Assembly: GCA_017938645.1 (NCBI GenBank)
Contig: JAGBBE010000205.1
Span: 25,183 to 89,182, forward strand
Direction: 5' to 3'
Origin: Clostridia bacterium
Lineage (GTDB): Bacteria > Bacillota_A > Clostridia > Christensenellales > Aristaeellaceae
DNA length: 64,000 bases
Shown piece after piece: positions 28,176 to 37,090 of the stretch. The number at the start of each line of letters is the position of its first letter. Position 1 is the stretch's first letter. The notes under the pieces were generated by a model. It did not search any database, was not told the DNA's origin, and saw nothing but the letters and a program-made list of their open reading frames with translations. The translations under genes were made by a program, and so were the position numbers.

Positions 28176-29195
28176 TTAGCGTCCTCTCTCAGCGAAGCCC
28201 ACTTTGCGCTGGACTTTGCGGAGGGTCTTCATGGCCATCTTGTTAGCGATTGCGGCGTTCTCGTCGAGCACGCCCTGCAGATAGGCTTTGTCGGCCATGA
28301 GACGCTTGTGCTCAGCCTGCAAAGGCTCGAGGGAAGCAATCACCACGTCGGACACGCGCTCCTTGAGCTTGCCATAGCCCTGACCGGCGAGATCAGCGGC
28401 GGCCTGTTCCACGGTGGTATCGGTCAGTGCAGCGATGATGGAGAGCAGGTTGCTCACGCCGGGCTTGTTTTCGGGATCGAAGCGGATTTCGGCCTCGCTG
28501 TCGGTAACGGCGCGCTTGATCTTGCGGCGGATAACGTCCGGCGGATCGAGAAGCGCGATATAGGTGTCTTCAGGATCGGACTTGCTCATCTTGCGAGTGG
28601 GCTCCTGCAGGCTCATCACGCGCGCGCCGACCTTGCCGAAGCGGCCCTCGGGAATGGTGAATACGTCGCCGTACACGCCGTTGAAGCGCTGGGCGATATC
28701 GCGGGTGAGTTCGAGGTGCTGCTTCTGGTCTGCGCCGATGGGCACAACGGAGGTGTTGAACAGCAGGATATCGGAGGCCATAAGCACCGGGTAGGTGAAG
28801 AGGCCGGCGTTGATGTTGTCCGCATGCTTGGAGGACTTGTCCTTGAACTGCGTCATGCGGTTGAGCTCGCCCATGTAGGTGAAGCAGTTGAGAATCCAGC
28901 TGAGTTCAGCGTGGCCGCTGACATGGCTCTGGCAGTAGATCACATTTTTCTTGGGATCAAGGCCGGAAGCGATATAGATGGCGGCCAGTTCCTGGCAGCG
29001 CTTGCGCAGCGCGGCAGGATCCTGACGCACGGTGATGGCATGCATGTCCACCACGCAGTAAATGCACTGGTATTCATCTTCGGGGAAACGGTTGAAATTG
29101 CGCAGCGCGCCGATGTAGTTACCGATGGTCAGCGTACCGGAGGGCTGGATGCCGGAGAATACGATCTTCTTGGGCTGGACGACGGGAGTTTCCAT
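28176..29195 (-). CDS. trpS: Tryptophanyl-tRNA synthetase
   Basis: A 339-residue class I synthetase that charges tRNA-Trp. The HIGH-type motif is GIQPSGTLTIGNYIGA and the KMSKS motif is TRKMSKSDPEDT. The Trp-pocket region DMHAITV and GADQKQHLELTRDIA are present. Length is typical. GGAGG lies 10 nt before the ATG. The short upstream gap leaves no room for a T-box leader. Confidence 0.97.
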   Translation of the reverse strand: METPVVQPKKIVFSGIQPSGTLTIGNYIGALRNFNRFPEDEYQCIYCVVDMHAITVRQDPAALRKRCQELAAIYIASGLDPKKNVIYCQSHVSGHAELSWILNCFTYMGELNRMTQFKDKSSKHADNINAGLFTYPVLMASDILLFNTSVVPIGADQKQHLELTRDIAQRFNGVYGDVFTIPEGRFGKVGARVMSLQEPTRKMSKSDPEDTYIALLDPPDVIRRKIKRAVTDSEAEIRFDPENKPGVSNLLSIIAALTDTTVEQAAADLAGQGYGKLKERVSDVVIASLEPLQAEHKRLMADKAYLQGVLDENAAIANKMAMKTLRKVQRKVGFAERGR

Positions 29196-29228
29196 ATTGA
29201 CGTTGCCTCCTTAGACAGGATCAATTTG

Positions 29229-29567
29229 TTACAGCGTAAGGGTGAGGATGATGCCTACAATGATGATGATATTGCCAACAAGTTTTCTCAGCGTGATTTT
29301 TTCCTTGAGGAAGAAATAGCTCAGCGCCATGACGTAGATATAGCCGGAAGCCTCCAGCACGCTTGCGATGGTCAGATCCAGCGTACGCAGCGCCACGACA
29401 TTGAGGAGCATGCAGCCGAAGAACAGTCCGTAAGCGGAAATGACCGGCCAGTTGAGATAGGCACGGATGCCGGTATACTTCGGGTTGTCGGCGGCCTTTT
29501 TGAGGATCATCTGGCTCAGCGCCGAGAGCAGCGGAGTGATGAGGTAAATCAGAACGCCACTATTCAT
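29229..29567 (-). CDS. SMR/EamA-type small membrane transporter, subunit 2
   Basis: 112 residues with four predicted membrane helices (ALSQMILKKAA, ASVLEASGYIYVMALSYFFL, KLVGNIIIIVGIILTL). It lies in a pair with the next upstream gene and overlaps it by 8 nt (ATGAATAG), as in heterodimeric small multidrug resistance-type exporters. The substrate is unknown. Confidence 0.8.
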   Translation of the reverse strand: MNSGVLIYLITPLLSALSQMILKKAADNPKYTGIRAYLNWPVISAYGLFFGCMLLNVVALRTLDLTIASVLEASGYIYVMALSYFFLKEKITLRKLVGNIIIIVGIILTLTL

Positions 29568-29913
29568 GATCGGTCACCACGAGAATGACTCCGATGAGCA
29601 CCACTACGATACCCAGCGCCTTTCCCCAGGTAAGGCTTTCGCCAAACAGCAGCCTGCCGAACAGGAGCGTCCACAGCGTGCAGACAGCCTTGTTGGCAAA
29701 GGCAAAATTGAGAGGCATGCGCTTCAAAACCTGCTGCCACAGAATCGAGTAAACACCCAGCGCGCCGACCTCCAGCGCGAGGAACACCAGCGTCATCATC
29801 CACTGCTGGCCGGACATGTACAGCCCGGCCACCTTGGCGCAGACGCTGGCAAGAGCGTAAATCAGCAGCGTGCCATGCAGAAGCAGCATGCTGCGTGCAT
29901 TGGTTTTAGCCAC
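29560..29913 (-). CDS. SMR/EamA-type small membrane transporter, subunit 1
   Basis: 117 residues with four membrane helices (LLLHGTLLIYALASVCAKVA ... KALGIVVVLIGVILVV). The GTG start at 29913 comes immediately after the recJ stop, with AAAGGAG 7 nt upstream. It is expected to assemble in antiparallel with its overlapping partner. Each is half the length of a normal EamA protein. Confidence 0.8.
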   Translation of the reverse strand: MAKTNARSMLLLHGTLLIYALASVCAKVAGLYMSGQQWMMTLVFLALEVGALGVYSILWQQVLKRMPLNFAFANKAVCTLWTLLFGRLLFGESLTWGKALGIVVVLIGVILVVTDHE

Positions 29914-32280
29914 TCACATTCTCCTTTCATGAAGTCTTCTGAGCGCGGAAAGCACCGGACTGTCGCCCAGCGAGCATTTCTGCGCCGGAAGAAGTGCGTA
30001 GCGAAACGGCGATTCGCTATATTCAATCAATCCCAGCTGACGGAAGGCGTGCAGACCGGCACGGGTCTGGATTTCCGTGAGGCCGGAAGCTTCGGCGGTC
30101 TGGGAAAGGGTTCTGAACGCGCCTGAGCGCAGCGCCTTGTAGAGCGTGCGGTAGGCGGGATCGCCTGCGTCGACAGCCAAAGCTGCGGAGGAAAGCGCCT
30201 CTGTGCACGGCAGAATATGCACCACGGACTTCGGCAGGCGCGCATGCCAGCGCTCCGCTTCTCCGGCGCAAATTTCGCCGTCCAGAAGCCACACATGCCG
30301 CCACTGTCCCTGTGTCATGCTCATCAGCGGAGAGGTCAGAAGCGCCGGGAATCCGCGCAGATCCTCAGGTCCGTGCAGACTCACATCCATCTCAGCCATT
30401 TCCAGCGCCTTGAGCGCTGTTTCTGCCGTGCGGGAAATCAGCAGATGACCGCGCTGTTTTTCGCACAGCGCTTTCTGCAGATTTGTCCATTCCGTTTCCT
30501 GTATAACTTCTGTGTCTGCTTCCTCTTTTCCTGCCTTCTGCGAAAAAGCGTCCAGCAGCGCCTCCAGCAGCGCAGACTGCTGACGGACAGGATCGGGTTT
30601 CTGCAGCTTTTCCATCCGGGCGCTCTGCACGCTCTGAATGGCTTTTACCTCCATCTGCAGACTCGTGACGCCGCGGAAGGTGTTGCGGCTCAGGCTGAAC
30701 ACAGCGTCCACTCGATCCGGCATGTTTGACGCCATCGCTCCCATACCAAAGGCGATGCCGCCCATCATTTTTCCTTCCTGACGCATGGTGAGCTTCAGGT
30801 GGGAGCCATCCGTGCCCACGGCGCGGCTTTCCTCGGGATGCATTCCGCGGCAGAGAAACAGCGGCGCAGGATTGCCGCAGCCGAACGGAGCCATCAGTTC
30901 CAGTTCACAGAGGAGTTCCTCCGTGCATTCGGGGAGGGTGACTTCAGCATCATACTCCTGCGCAGGAATGAAGCAGCTTTCGTCCGCCTCACCCACCGCC
31001 GACTGCAGCCGATGGCAAAACGCGTCGTACTGTTCGCTTGCAAGCGTTACGCCTGCAGCCTGCTCATGACCGCCGTAGCGCAGGAGCAGATCGTCGCATT
31101 TCTGCAGGCATTTGTGGATGTTCACCCCGGGGATGGAGCGCAGGCTGCCGTGAAGCATTCCCTCATGCTCGCTGAGCACGCAGGTCGGGCAGTAATAATG
31201 CGTGCAGAGCCGTCCAGCTGCCAGACCGATGACACCCACGTGCCAGTCGTCGCCTTTCACGATCAGGGCTCGGTTTTCAATAAAATCATGCTCACGCGCG
31301 GCTGCCTCCGCGATCTTGACCAGATTGCTCTCGGTGGTTTTGCGCTCGGTGTTGAGGATATCAAGCTCTTCGGCAAGCGCATCCGCCTCCGCCGGATCGT
31401 CCGTCATCATCAGGCGCACGCCCTTGCCCGCATCGTCCAGGCGGCCTGCAGCGTTGAGGCGCGGCCCCAGACGGTATCCCAGCGTATCGCTGTCGATGAT
31501 CTCCGGCTCGCCGCTGACGCGCAGAAGCGCTTTCATGCCGGGACGTTTGCGCGAAGCAATGGTTTTAAGCCCCAGCGACACGATCACACGGTTTTCGTCC
31601 TGAAGCGGCACGATATCAGCAACTGTTGCAAGCGCGGCCAGATCGAGGTATTCCTCGCAGTTTTCCAGACCCAGAAGCGCCGTTGCCAGCTTGAAAGCCA
31701 CGCCCGTTCCGCACAGCTTGCGGAAGGGATAATCGCCCAAAAGCGGATTCATCACCGCGTCGGCAGGGCTAGCTTCCAGCGCAAGACCATGGTGATCCGT
31801 CACCACCACGCGCATGCCAAGGCTCTGCGCAAGGCGGACCTCCTCGTGGTTGGTGATGCCAAGGTCAACCGTGACCAGCACGCGATAGGTCTGCGCAAGG
31901 TTTCGGACCGCATCGCAGTTGAGCCCGTAGCCCTCCGCCCGAAGCGGCGTATGGTTATGCGCATCCACGCCGAAACGCCTCAGTGCCAGCGTCAGAAGCG
32001 AGCAGGCGCAGATGCCGTCCACGTCGTAATCGCCGTATACCACCGTGGGCAGCTTGCGGTCCCGCGCGTCGGTCAGGATCTCCACCGCTTCCTTCATGCC
32101 GTGCATGAGCATGGGATCGTGCAGCTGGTCCAGCGACGGATGCAGGAATTTTTCCGCGCTTTCGGCGTCTGTGATGCCGCGCGCGTATAAAAGCCGCGCC
32201 GTCACTCCTTCATAGGGGTGCAGCGCGGCGGCTTCACGCCCGGTGAGGGCGCGGGAATCTCTTGGGATGAAGCGAAGCAA
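29914..32280 (-). CDS. recJ: Single-stranded-DNA-specific exonuclease RecJ
   Basis: A 788-residue DHH-family 5'-3' exonuclease for recombination and mismatch repair. Motifs: VVYGDYDVDGICACSLL, VTVDLGITN, VVTDHHGL (DHH), FKLATALLG, and the DHHA1 block RPGM... GRLDDAGKGV, SLRSIPGVNI, RYGGHEQAAG. A ~230-residue C-terminal region is beyond the core, as in Firmicutes RecJ. TTG start at 32280 with AAGGAGG 7 nt upstream. It is followed directly by the SMR pair. Confidence 0.95.
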   Translation of the reverse strand: MLRFIPRDSRALTGREAAALHPYEGVTARLLYARGITDAESAEKFLHPSLDQLHDPMLMHGMKEAVEILTDARDRKLPTVVYGDYDVDGICACSLLTLALRRFGVDAHNHTPLRAEGYGLNCDAVRNLAQTYRVLVTVDLGITNHEEVRLAQSLGMRVVVTDHHGLALEASPADAVMNPLLGDYPFRKLCGTGVAFKLATALLGLENCEEYLDLAALATVADIVPLQDENRVIVSLGLKTIASRKRPGMKALLRVSGEPEIIDSDTLGYRLGPRLNAAGRLDDAGKGVRLMMTDDPAEADALAEELDILNTERKTTESNLVKIAEAAAREHDFIENRALIVKGDDWHVGVIGLAAGRLCTHYYCPTCVLSEHEGMLHGSLRSIPGVNIHKCLQKCDDLLLRYGGHEQAAGVTLASEQYDAFCHRLQSAVGEADESCFIPAQEYDAEVTLPECTEELLCELELMAPFGCGNPAPLFLCRGMHPEESRAVGTDGSHLKLTMRQEGKMMGGIAFGMGAMASNMPDRVDAVFSLSRNTFRGVTSLQMEVKAIQSVQSARMEKLQKPDPVRQQSALLEALLDAFSQKAGKEEADTEVIQETEWTNLQKALCEKQRGHLLISRTAETALKALEMAEMDVSLHGPEDLRGFPALLTSPLMSMTQGQWRHVWLLDGEICAGEAERWHARLPKSVVHILPCTEALSSAALAVDAGDPAYRTLYKALRSGAFRTLSQTAEASGLTEIQTRAGLHAFRQLGLIEYSESPFRYALLPAQKCSLGDSPVLSALRRLHERRM

Positions 32281-32301
32281 AACCCTTCCTCCTTGGGAGG
32301 T

Positions 32302-32476
32302 GCAGGAGGGCCGCTGCCCTCCTGCTCTTGTTCGTATCGACCGGCTGACCTGCGGTCGGCAGATTTAAGACACTTATGCCGTGCGCAGCACCCGGGCGGG
32401 CGGGGAGTTTTCGCGCTTACGCGAAAACATTCCAGCAGTAATCGGCGGAAAAGATCGCGCAGCGAGCTTTTTCGAC
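32302..32476 (-). repeat. Structured dispersed repeat, copy 2
   Basis: Reverse-strand copy of the element at 19100-19234. It begins 7 nt past the stop of the flavoprotein gene in its sense direction. It keeps the same blocks in the same order, but the central hairpin is TTTTCGCG-TAAG-CGCGAAAA (a T-A pair in copy 1 is C-G here). About 47 extra nt sit before GCCGGTCGATACGAA, and the last hairpin is GCAGGAGGGC/GCCCTCCTGC. Confidence 0.8.
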
Positions 32477-32483
32477 GTTTTCC

Positions 32484-34040
32484 TCAGTTCTTCTTTTCCT
32501 CGTGGTACTCCTGCTCGGTGTTGACGTTCCAGACATTGGTCTTGTCCTTGACGCCGTTTACGATGTTCTTGACCGCCTCAAACGCCGTGGCCATGGAGTG
32601 ATCCATGTTGTTGTAGCGGTGCTGGCCGTTGCGGCCCACGCAGTAGAGGTTGTCAAACGAGCTCAGGTATTCCACCACACGGCCGATTTCGTCGTAGGTG
32701 TCGAAGTAAGCGGGATAGGCCTTCTGCACGCGCTCGCGATGGCTCATCTTCACCTGATCGGGGCTGTCGATGACGCCCATTTTGCACAGTTCCTTCGCGC
32801 CGAATTCGATCATCTCGTCGTCGGTCATGTTCCAGAAGTCGTCGCCCTCCTGGCAGAAGTACTCCAGACCCACCCACACGGTGTTTTCGGGATCCTGCAC
32901 CATGTAGGGAGACCAGTTGTTGTAGATCTGCATGCGGCCCAGCTTCACGCTCTTGTCGTGCACGTAGATCCAGCAGTCGGGCACGATGTTGCCGAGGGTC
33001 TTGTGAGGCGTTTCGTTCTTGAGGTTGAGCTTGTCCACCAGCAGGCCCACGGTTACATAATCGCGGTAAGGCAGACCGGCGGCAATTCGGGCCACATCCT
33101 CAGGCACGTCGTTCATGCCGGCCACGAGATCCTTAACAGGCATGGAAGAGAAGAAGATATCCGCTTCAGCCTCATGCACGCCGCTTTCATCGCGGTAGCG
33201 CAGGGCCTTCACACGGCCGTTTTCGGTAACAACGCCCAGCGCTTCCGCACCCTTGACCACCTTGCCGCCCATCTTTTCGATGTCGGAAGCAACGGTCTCC
33301 CACAACTGGCCGGGGCCAAGCTTGGGATAGATGAACTCCTCAATCAGAGAGGTCTGCACATGCTTCTGGCGCTGCTCCTTAGACATGAACACCTTGGAGA
33401 GCATGTCGCGCAGAATGCTGAAGATGTTCAGCTCCTTGGTGCGCTGCTTGCCCCAGCTGGCGTCGATCTCGCTGGGATGACGGCCCCAGAGGTTTTCAGT
33501 ATAGCCCTCGAAGAACATGCTGTACAGCTTCCTGCCGAAGGAATTGATGTAGTAGTTTTCGAGGTTGTCATTGGGCTTTTTGAAAAGCGTGGCCTTCAGG
33601 AAGCTGAAGCCCACCTGCATGGTGGTGCCAAAGCCCATGTTCTTGAGCGTCTCCATCTTCAGGCTGATGGGATAGTCAAAGAACTTGTTGTTGTAATAGA
33701 TACGGCTGACGCGGTTGCGGGTAAGCATCACGCGGTCTTCCTTTTCCGGATCGGGACCGTCCTTGCTAAGCGGCACGCTGCGGCCCAGCTTCTTGTCGTC
33801 ATAGGCAGGCGCGCCCTGCATGGGCATTACCTCGTGCCACCAGTCCATCACGCGCTGGTCCTTGCTGAAAAAGCGGTGGCCGCCCAGGTCCATGCGGTTG
33901 CCCTGATAACGCACCGTTTTGGAAATGCCGCCGATGTCCTGGCTCTTTTCCAGAATCGTAACGTCGTAGCCGTTCTTCAAAAGCTCATATGCAGCCGTCA
34001 GACCCGCAGGGCCCGCGCCGATTACCAAAACCTTTTCCAT
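32484..34040 (-). CDS. FAD-dependent oxidoreductase, UDP-galactopyranose-mutase/amine-oxidase-like
   Basis: 518 residues with an N-terminal Rossmann FAD motif [18 protein letters not shown] and then [15 protein letters not shown] and [11 protein letters not shown], the pattern of the UGM/protoporphyrinogen-oxidase-like group. C-terminal [18 protein letters not shown] binds the flavin tail. Relatives act on nucleotide sugars or polyprenyl/phytoene-type substrates; the substrate here is unknown. ATG 34040 follows AGGAG by 7 nt. It is monocistronic with its own promoter. Confidence 0.85.
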   Translation of the reverse strand: MEKVLVIGAGPAGLTAAYELLKNGYDVTILEKSQDIGGISKTVRYQGNRMDLGGHRFFSKDQRVMDWWHEVMPMQGAPAYDDKKLGRSVPLSKDGPDPEKEDRVMLTRNRVSRIYYNNKFFDYPISLKMETLKNMGFGTTMQVGFSFLKATLFKKPNDNLENYYINSFGRKLYSMFFEGYTENLWGRHPSEIDASWGKQRTKELNIFSILRDMLSKVFMSKEQRQKHVQTSLIEEFIYPKLGPGQLWETVASDIEKMGGKVVKGAEALGVVTENGRVKALRYRDESGVHEAEADIFFSSMPVKDLVAGMNDVPEDVARIAAGLPYRDYVTVGLLVDKLNLKNETPHKTLGNIVPDCWIYVHDKSVKLGRMQIYNNWSPYMVQDPENTVWVGLEYFCQEGDDFWNMTDDEMIEFGAKELCKMGVIDSPDQVKMSHRERVQKAYPAYFDTYDEIGRVVEYLSSFDNLYCVGRNGQHRYNNMDHSMATAFEAVKNIVNGVKDKTNVWNVNTEQEYHEEKKN

Positions 34041-34103
34041 GAAAAAACTCCTGTCCATCCTTTGCAGTATCAAATGAAAAGGATTAAATACTTATACAGA
34101 TAC

Positions 34104-34132
34104 AGTATACCCTTTTTACACGAACTTGACAA
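34104..34132 (-). promoter_or_regulatory. Promoter of the flavoprotein gene
   Basis: Minus strand: -35 TTGTCA (34127-34132), 17 bp, -10 TATACT (34104-34109). Confidence 0.65.
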
Positions 34133-34145
34133 GGCAGAAATCCCT

Positions 34146-34174
34146 TTTACATGCCTGTAAGGATATGTTATAAT
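34146..34174 (+). promoter_or_regulatory. Promoter of the pseudo-serine-hydrolase/ABC exporter region
   Basis: -35 TTTACA (34146-34151), 17 bp, -10 TATAAT (34169-34174) with an upstream TGT (extended -10). It diverges from the flavoprotein promoter. Confidence 0.7.
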
Positions 34175-34220
34175 CAGTTGATTGGATTTTGAATGCACCC
34201 AAGAGGAAGGATGAACGAAT

Positions 34221-35273
34221 ATGTGGAGAGCGGTTGACGATCTTCTTTTGCGCGGTATTGCAGACGGAGCATTTCCCGGCTGCGCCATGGCGGCGGGACA
34301 GGGCGGCCGTGTTTTGTTTACCAGCGTACACGGCAAGCTGGCTCCCGGCTCCAAACGCGATGTGACCCACACCACGCGATACGACGTGGGCGCACTCACG
34401 CAGGTGATGGCCACGGTGCCGCTTCTTTTGCATGCGCTGGAAAACGGCCTGCTCAGCCTGGACGATCCGATTTCCCTGTGGCTTCAGGATGTGCCAGAGG
34501 ACAAGCGCGGCGTAACGATTCTGAGCCTGCTTACGCAGACGTCCGGCATCACGCCGCATTTCCTTCTGCCCGACGAAGCCGCGCACAGCCGGGATGCCCT
34601 CAGCGTGATCCTCAGCCGTCCGCTGGCCGGAACGCCCGGCGGCAAGGTACGTGACTCTGCGATGGGCTACATTCTGCTGGGCTTTATTCTGGAGCGCGTG
34701 TTCCAGATGCCGCTGGACGAGGCGGTCAAGCGTTTTGTAACCGTACCCCTGCACATGAGCCGCACAGGCTTCCTGCCCGCGGGCGACGACGTAGCGCCAG
34801 CCGCCGCCGAAAGCGAAGGCGAGGAATGGCAGGCTGGTCAGCCGCAGGACCGCAACGCGCGCTTTCTGCACGGCGTGGCGGGTCATGCGGGTCTGTTCAC
34901 CGACCTGGAGGACTCCATCCGCTTCTGCACGATGCTTGCCAGCGAAGGACGCACCGACGAAGGCGTGATGTTCTCCTACCGCGCGCTTCATCTGGCCACC
35001 ACCGAACGCACGCGCGGGCTCAACGAGGCGCGCGGCTACGGCTTCCGCATCACCAAGCGTTCCGATCCCTTCCTGGGACACCTCTGGCCCAGCGACGGCT
35101 ACGGCCTGAAGGATCCCGCCAGCGGCTCGCTCATCGCCGTGAGCCCGGAGGACGGATTCTTCGTGGCGCTTCTGCTCAACGGCCACAACGCGCCTCTGGA
35201 GCGCATGGAAATGGAGCGCATGCACAAGCGGCTGCTCAACGCGGCCTATGCGGCATTCCAGCACGACCAGTAA
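34221..35273 (+). CDS. Beta-lactamase-fold (serine hydrolase family) protein lacking catalytic residues
   Basis: 350 residues that follow the class C beta-lactamase/esterase family throughout: FPGCAMAAGQGGRVLF, LLTQTSGI, MGYILLGFILERV, NARFLHGVAGHAGLFT. In active members the nucleophile motif is ASLTK; here it is GALTQ (in RYDVGALTQVMAT), so both Ser and Lys are gone. The YSN motif preceding GYxLLG is DSA. It therefore looks like a pseudo-enzyme, perhaps binding peptidoglycan peptides or acting as a regulator. No signal peptide is seen. It lies 95 nt before the ABC exporter genes. Confidence 0.82.
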   Translation: MWRAVDDLLLRGIADGAFPGCAMAAGQGGRVLFTSVHGKLAPGSKRDVTHTTRYDVGALTQVMATVPLLLHALENGLLSLDDPISLWLQDVPEDKRGVTILSLLTQTSGITPHFLLPDEAAHSRDALSVILSRPLAGTPGGKVRDSAMGYILLGFILERVFQMPLDEAVKRFVTVPLHMSRTGFLPAGDDVAPAAAESEGEEWQAGQPQDRNARFLHGVAGHAGLFTDLEDSIRFCTMLASEGRTDEGVMFSYRALHLATTERTRGLNEARGYGFRITKRSDPFLGHLWPSDGYGLKDPASGSLIAVSPEDGFFVALLLNGHNAPLERMEMERMHKRLLNAAYAAFQHDQ

Positions 35274-35368
35274 ACAACCGGTATAGCGGCGGATTTTCCG
35301 CCGCTTTTCATGTTTTGACAGAATTTCTTTTCAGCGGTAAAATATCCGGGTAACTGGAGGTGACACAA

Positions 35369-37090
35369 GTGTCGGAACTGAAAGGCTACATCCGGCCTTA
35401 TTGGGGATACATTGCGCTGACGATGCTGATCAAGCTGCTGGGCGCAGCGGCTGAACTGCTGATTCCCTATCTGATGGAAATCATGCTGGACGTCAAGGTG
35501 CCCGCAGGTCAACTGAGGAGCATTTATCTCTTCGGTCTCCTGATGCTTCTGTGCGCAGGCTTCTGCCTGGGCGCAAACGTGCTGGCCAACCGCATGTCCG
35601 CCGTAAGCTCGGGCAAAATCACCCGTGCCGTGCGCCACGATCTGTTTGAAAAGCTGCAGAGTCTTTCCGCCCGGCAGATGGACCGCCTCACCGTGGCTTC
35701 CGCCGAATCGCGCCTGACCAGCGACACCTACAACGTCAACCAGCTGCTGGCGAGGCTTCAGCGCCTCGGCATCCGTGCGCCCAGCCTGCTCATCGGCGGC
35801 GTTGCCATGATGATGAGCATGGACGTAACCCTTTCTCTGGTGCTGATCGCCATGCTTCCCGTGATTGCGCTGGTGGTGTATCTGGTCACCAAAACCACCG
35901 TGCCGCTCTACACCCATGAGCAGACGATTCTGGACCGCGTGGTGCGCGTGGTGCAGGAGAATATCACCGGCATCCGCGTCATCAAGGCGCTGAGCAAGAC
36001 CGATGACGAGAAAAAGCGCTTCCATTCCGTCAACGAGGAGCTGACGAAGATTGACCTCAAGGCCGGAACCTATTCCGCCATCACCAACCCGACCTCCTCG
36101 TTGGTGCTCAACCTTGGCCTCACGCTTGTGGTGGTCGTGGGCGCGTTCCGCGTCAATGGCGGCCACTGTCCGCCCGGCGTGATCGTGGCCTTTTTGCAGT
36201 ATTTCACCATGATTCTCAACGCCATGCTGGGCATCACGCGCATTTTTGTGATCTGGTCCAAGGGCGAGGCCAGCGCGCGCCGTGTGGCCGAGGTGCTGTC
36301 CTCGCCTGCCGACCTCGAAGTGGAGGCCGGTGAGACTGCGACCAATAAGAACGCGCCGCATATCGAGTTCCGCAACGTGAGCTTCTCTTACACGGGTGTT
36401 GGCAAAAACATCGACAACCTGAGCTTTTCTCTGGAAAGCGGACAGGTACTGGGCATTCTGGGCCCGACGGGCTCCGGCAAGTCGACCATTCTCAGCCTTC
36501 TGATGCGCTTGTATGATCCCGATGAAGGCCAGATTCTGATCAACGGCCGCGACATCCGTACCCTTGCTCCCACCGAACTGCGCAAGCGCTTCGGCGTGGT
36601 TTTCCAGAACGACTTCGTCACCGAAGGCACCATTGCCGACAACATCCGCTTCTTCCGTGATCTGGACAATGCTTCCCTCGAGCGCGCCGCAGAGCATGCA
36701 CAGGCGGAATTCATCGCCCACAAGGACGGTCAGATGGACGCCGAGGTCATGGTGCGCGGCAACAACCTTTCCGGCGGACAGAAGCAGCGCCTGCTCATTG
36801 CCCGCGCACTGGCCGGAGACCCGGATATTCTCATTCTGGACGATTCTTCCTCGGCGCTTGACTACCGCACCGACGCCAACCTGCGCCGCGCTTTGCGAAA
36901 GCATTACCGCCACACCACTACCGTGCTGGTGGCGCAGCGCGTAAGCTCGCTGATGCATGCCGACCTCATCCTCGTCCTTGACGATGGCTGCGTCATCGGT
37001 TCCGGCACGCACAGAGAGCTGATGAACAGCTGCGAGGAATACCGCATCATCGCCGAAACCCAGATGGGCGACGGAAAGGAGGCGGTCTGA
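35369..37090 (+). CDS. ABC exporter half-transporter A (degenerate ATP-site subunit)
   Basis: 573 residues: six membrane helices (~1-300) then an ATPase. Walker A is GPTGSGKST, signature NLSGGQKQR, Walker B ILILDDSSSALD (catalytic Glu replaced by Asp), and the switch His is Gln (VAQRVSS). These changes mark the degenerate-site member of heterodimeric exporters such as TM287/288. The GTG start at 35369 is 8 nt after GGAGG; an earlier GTG is part of that site. It overlaps the partner gene as TGATG. The substrate is unknown. Confidence 0.9.
   Translation: MSELKGYIRPYWGYIALTMLIKLLGAAAELLIPYLMEIMLDVKVPAGQLRSIYLFGLLMLLCAGFCLGANVLANRMSAVSSGKITRAVRHDLFEKLQSLSARQMDRLTVASAESRLTSDTYNVNQLLARLQRLGIRAPSLLIGGVAMMMSMDVTLSLVLIAMLPVIALVVYLVTKTTVPLYTHEQTILDRVVRVVQENITGIRVIKALSKTDDEKKRFHSVNEELTKIDLKAGTYSAITNPTSSLVLNLGLTLVVVVGAFRVNGGHCPPGVIVAFLQYFTMILNAMLGITRIFVIWSKGEASARRVAEVLSSPADLEVEAGETATNKNAPHIEFRNVSFSYTGVGKNIDNLSFSLESGQVLGILGPTGSGKSTILSLLMRLYDPDEGQILINGRDIRTLAPTELRKRFGVVFQNDFVTEGTIADNIRFFRDLDNASLERAAEHAQAEFIAHKDGQMDAEVMVRGNNLSGGQKQRLLIARALAGDPDILILDDSSSALDYRTDANLRRALRKHYRHTTTVLVAQRVSSLMHADLILVLDDGCVIGSGTHRELMNSCEEYRIIAETQMGDGKEAV

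Noticed and set aside
29196..29228. T-box leader before trpS
   Set aside because: Only 33 nt separate trpS from the upstream gene and no specifier hairpin is present.
34125..34174. TTGACA at 34125 as -35 for the TATAAT at 34169
   Set aside because: The distance is 37 bp; TTTACA at 34146 gives the proper 17-bp spacer.
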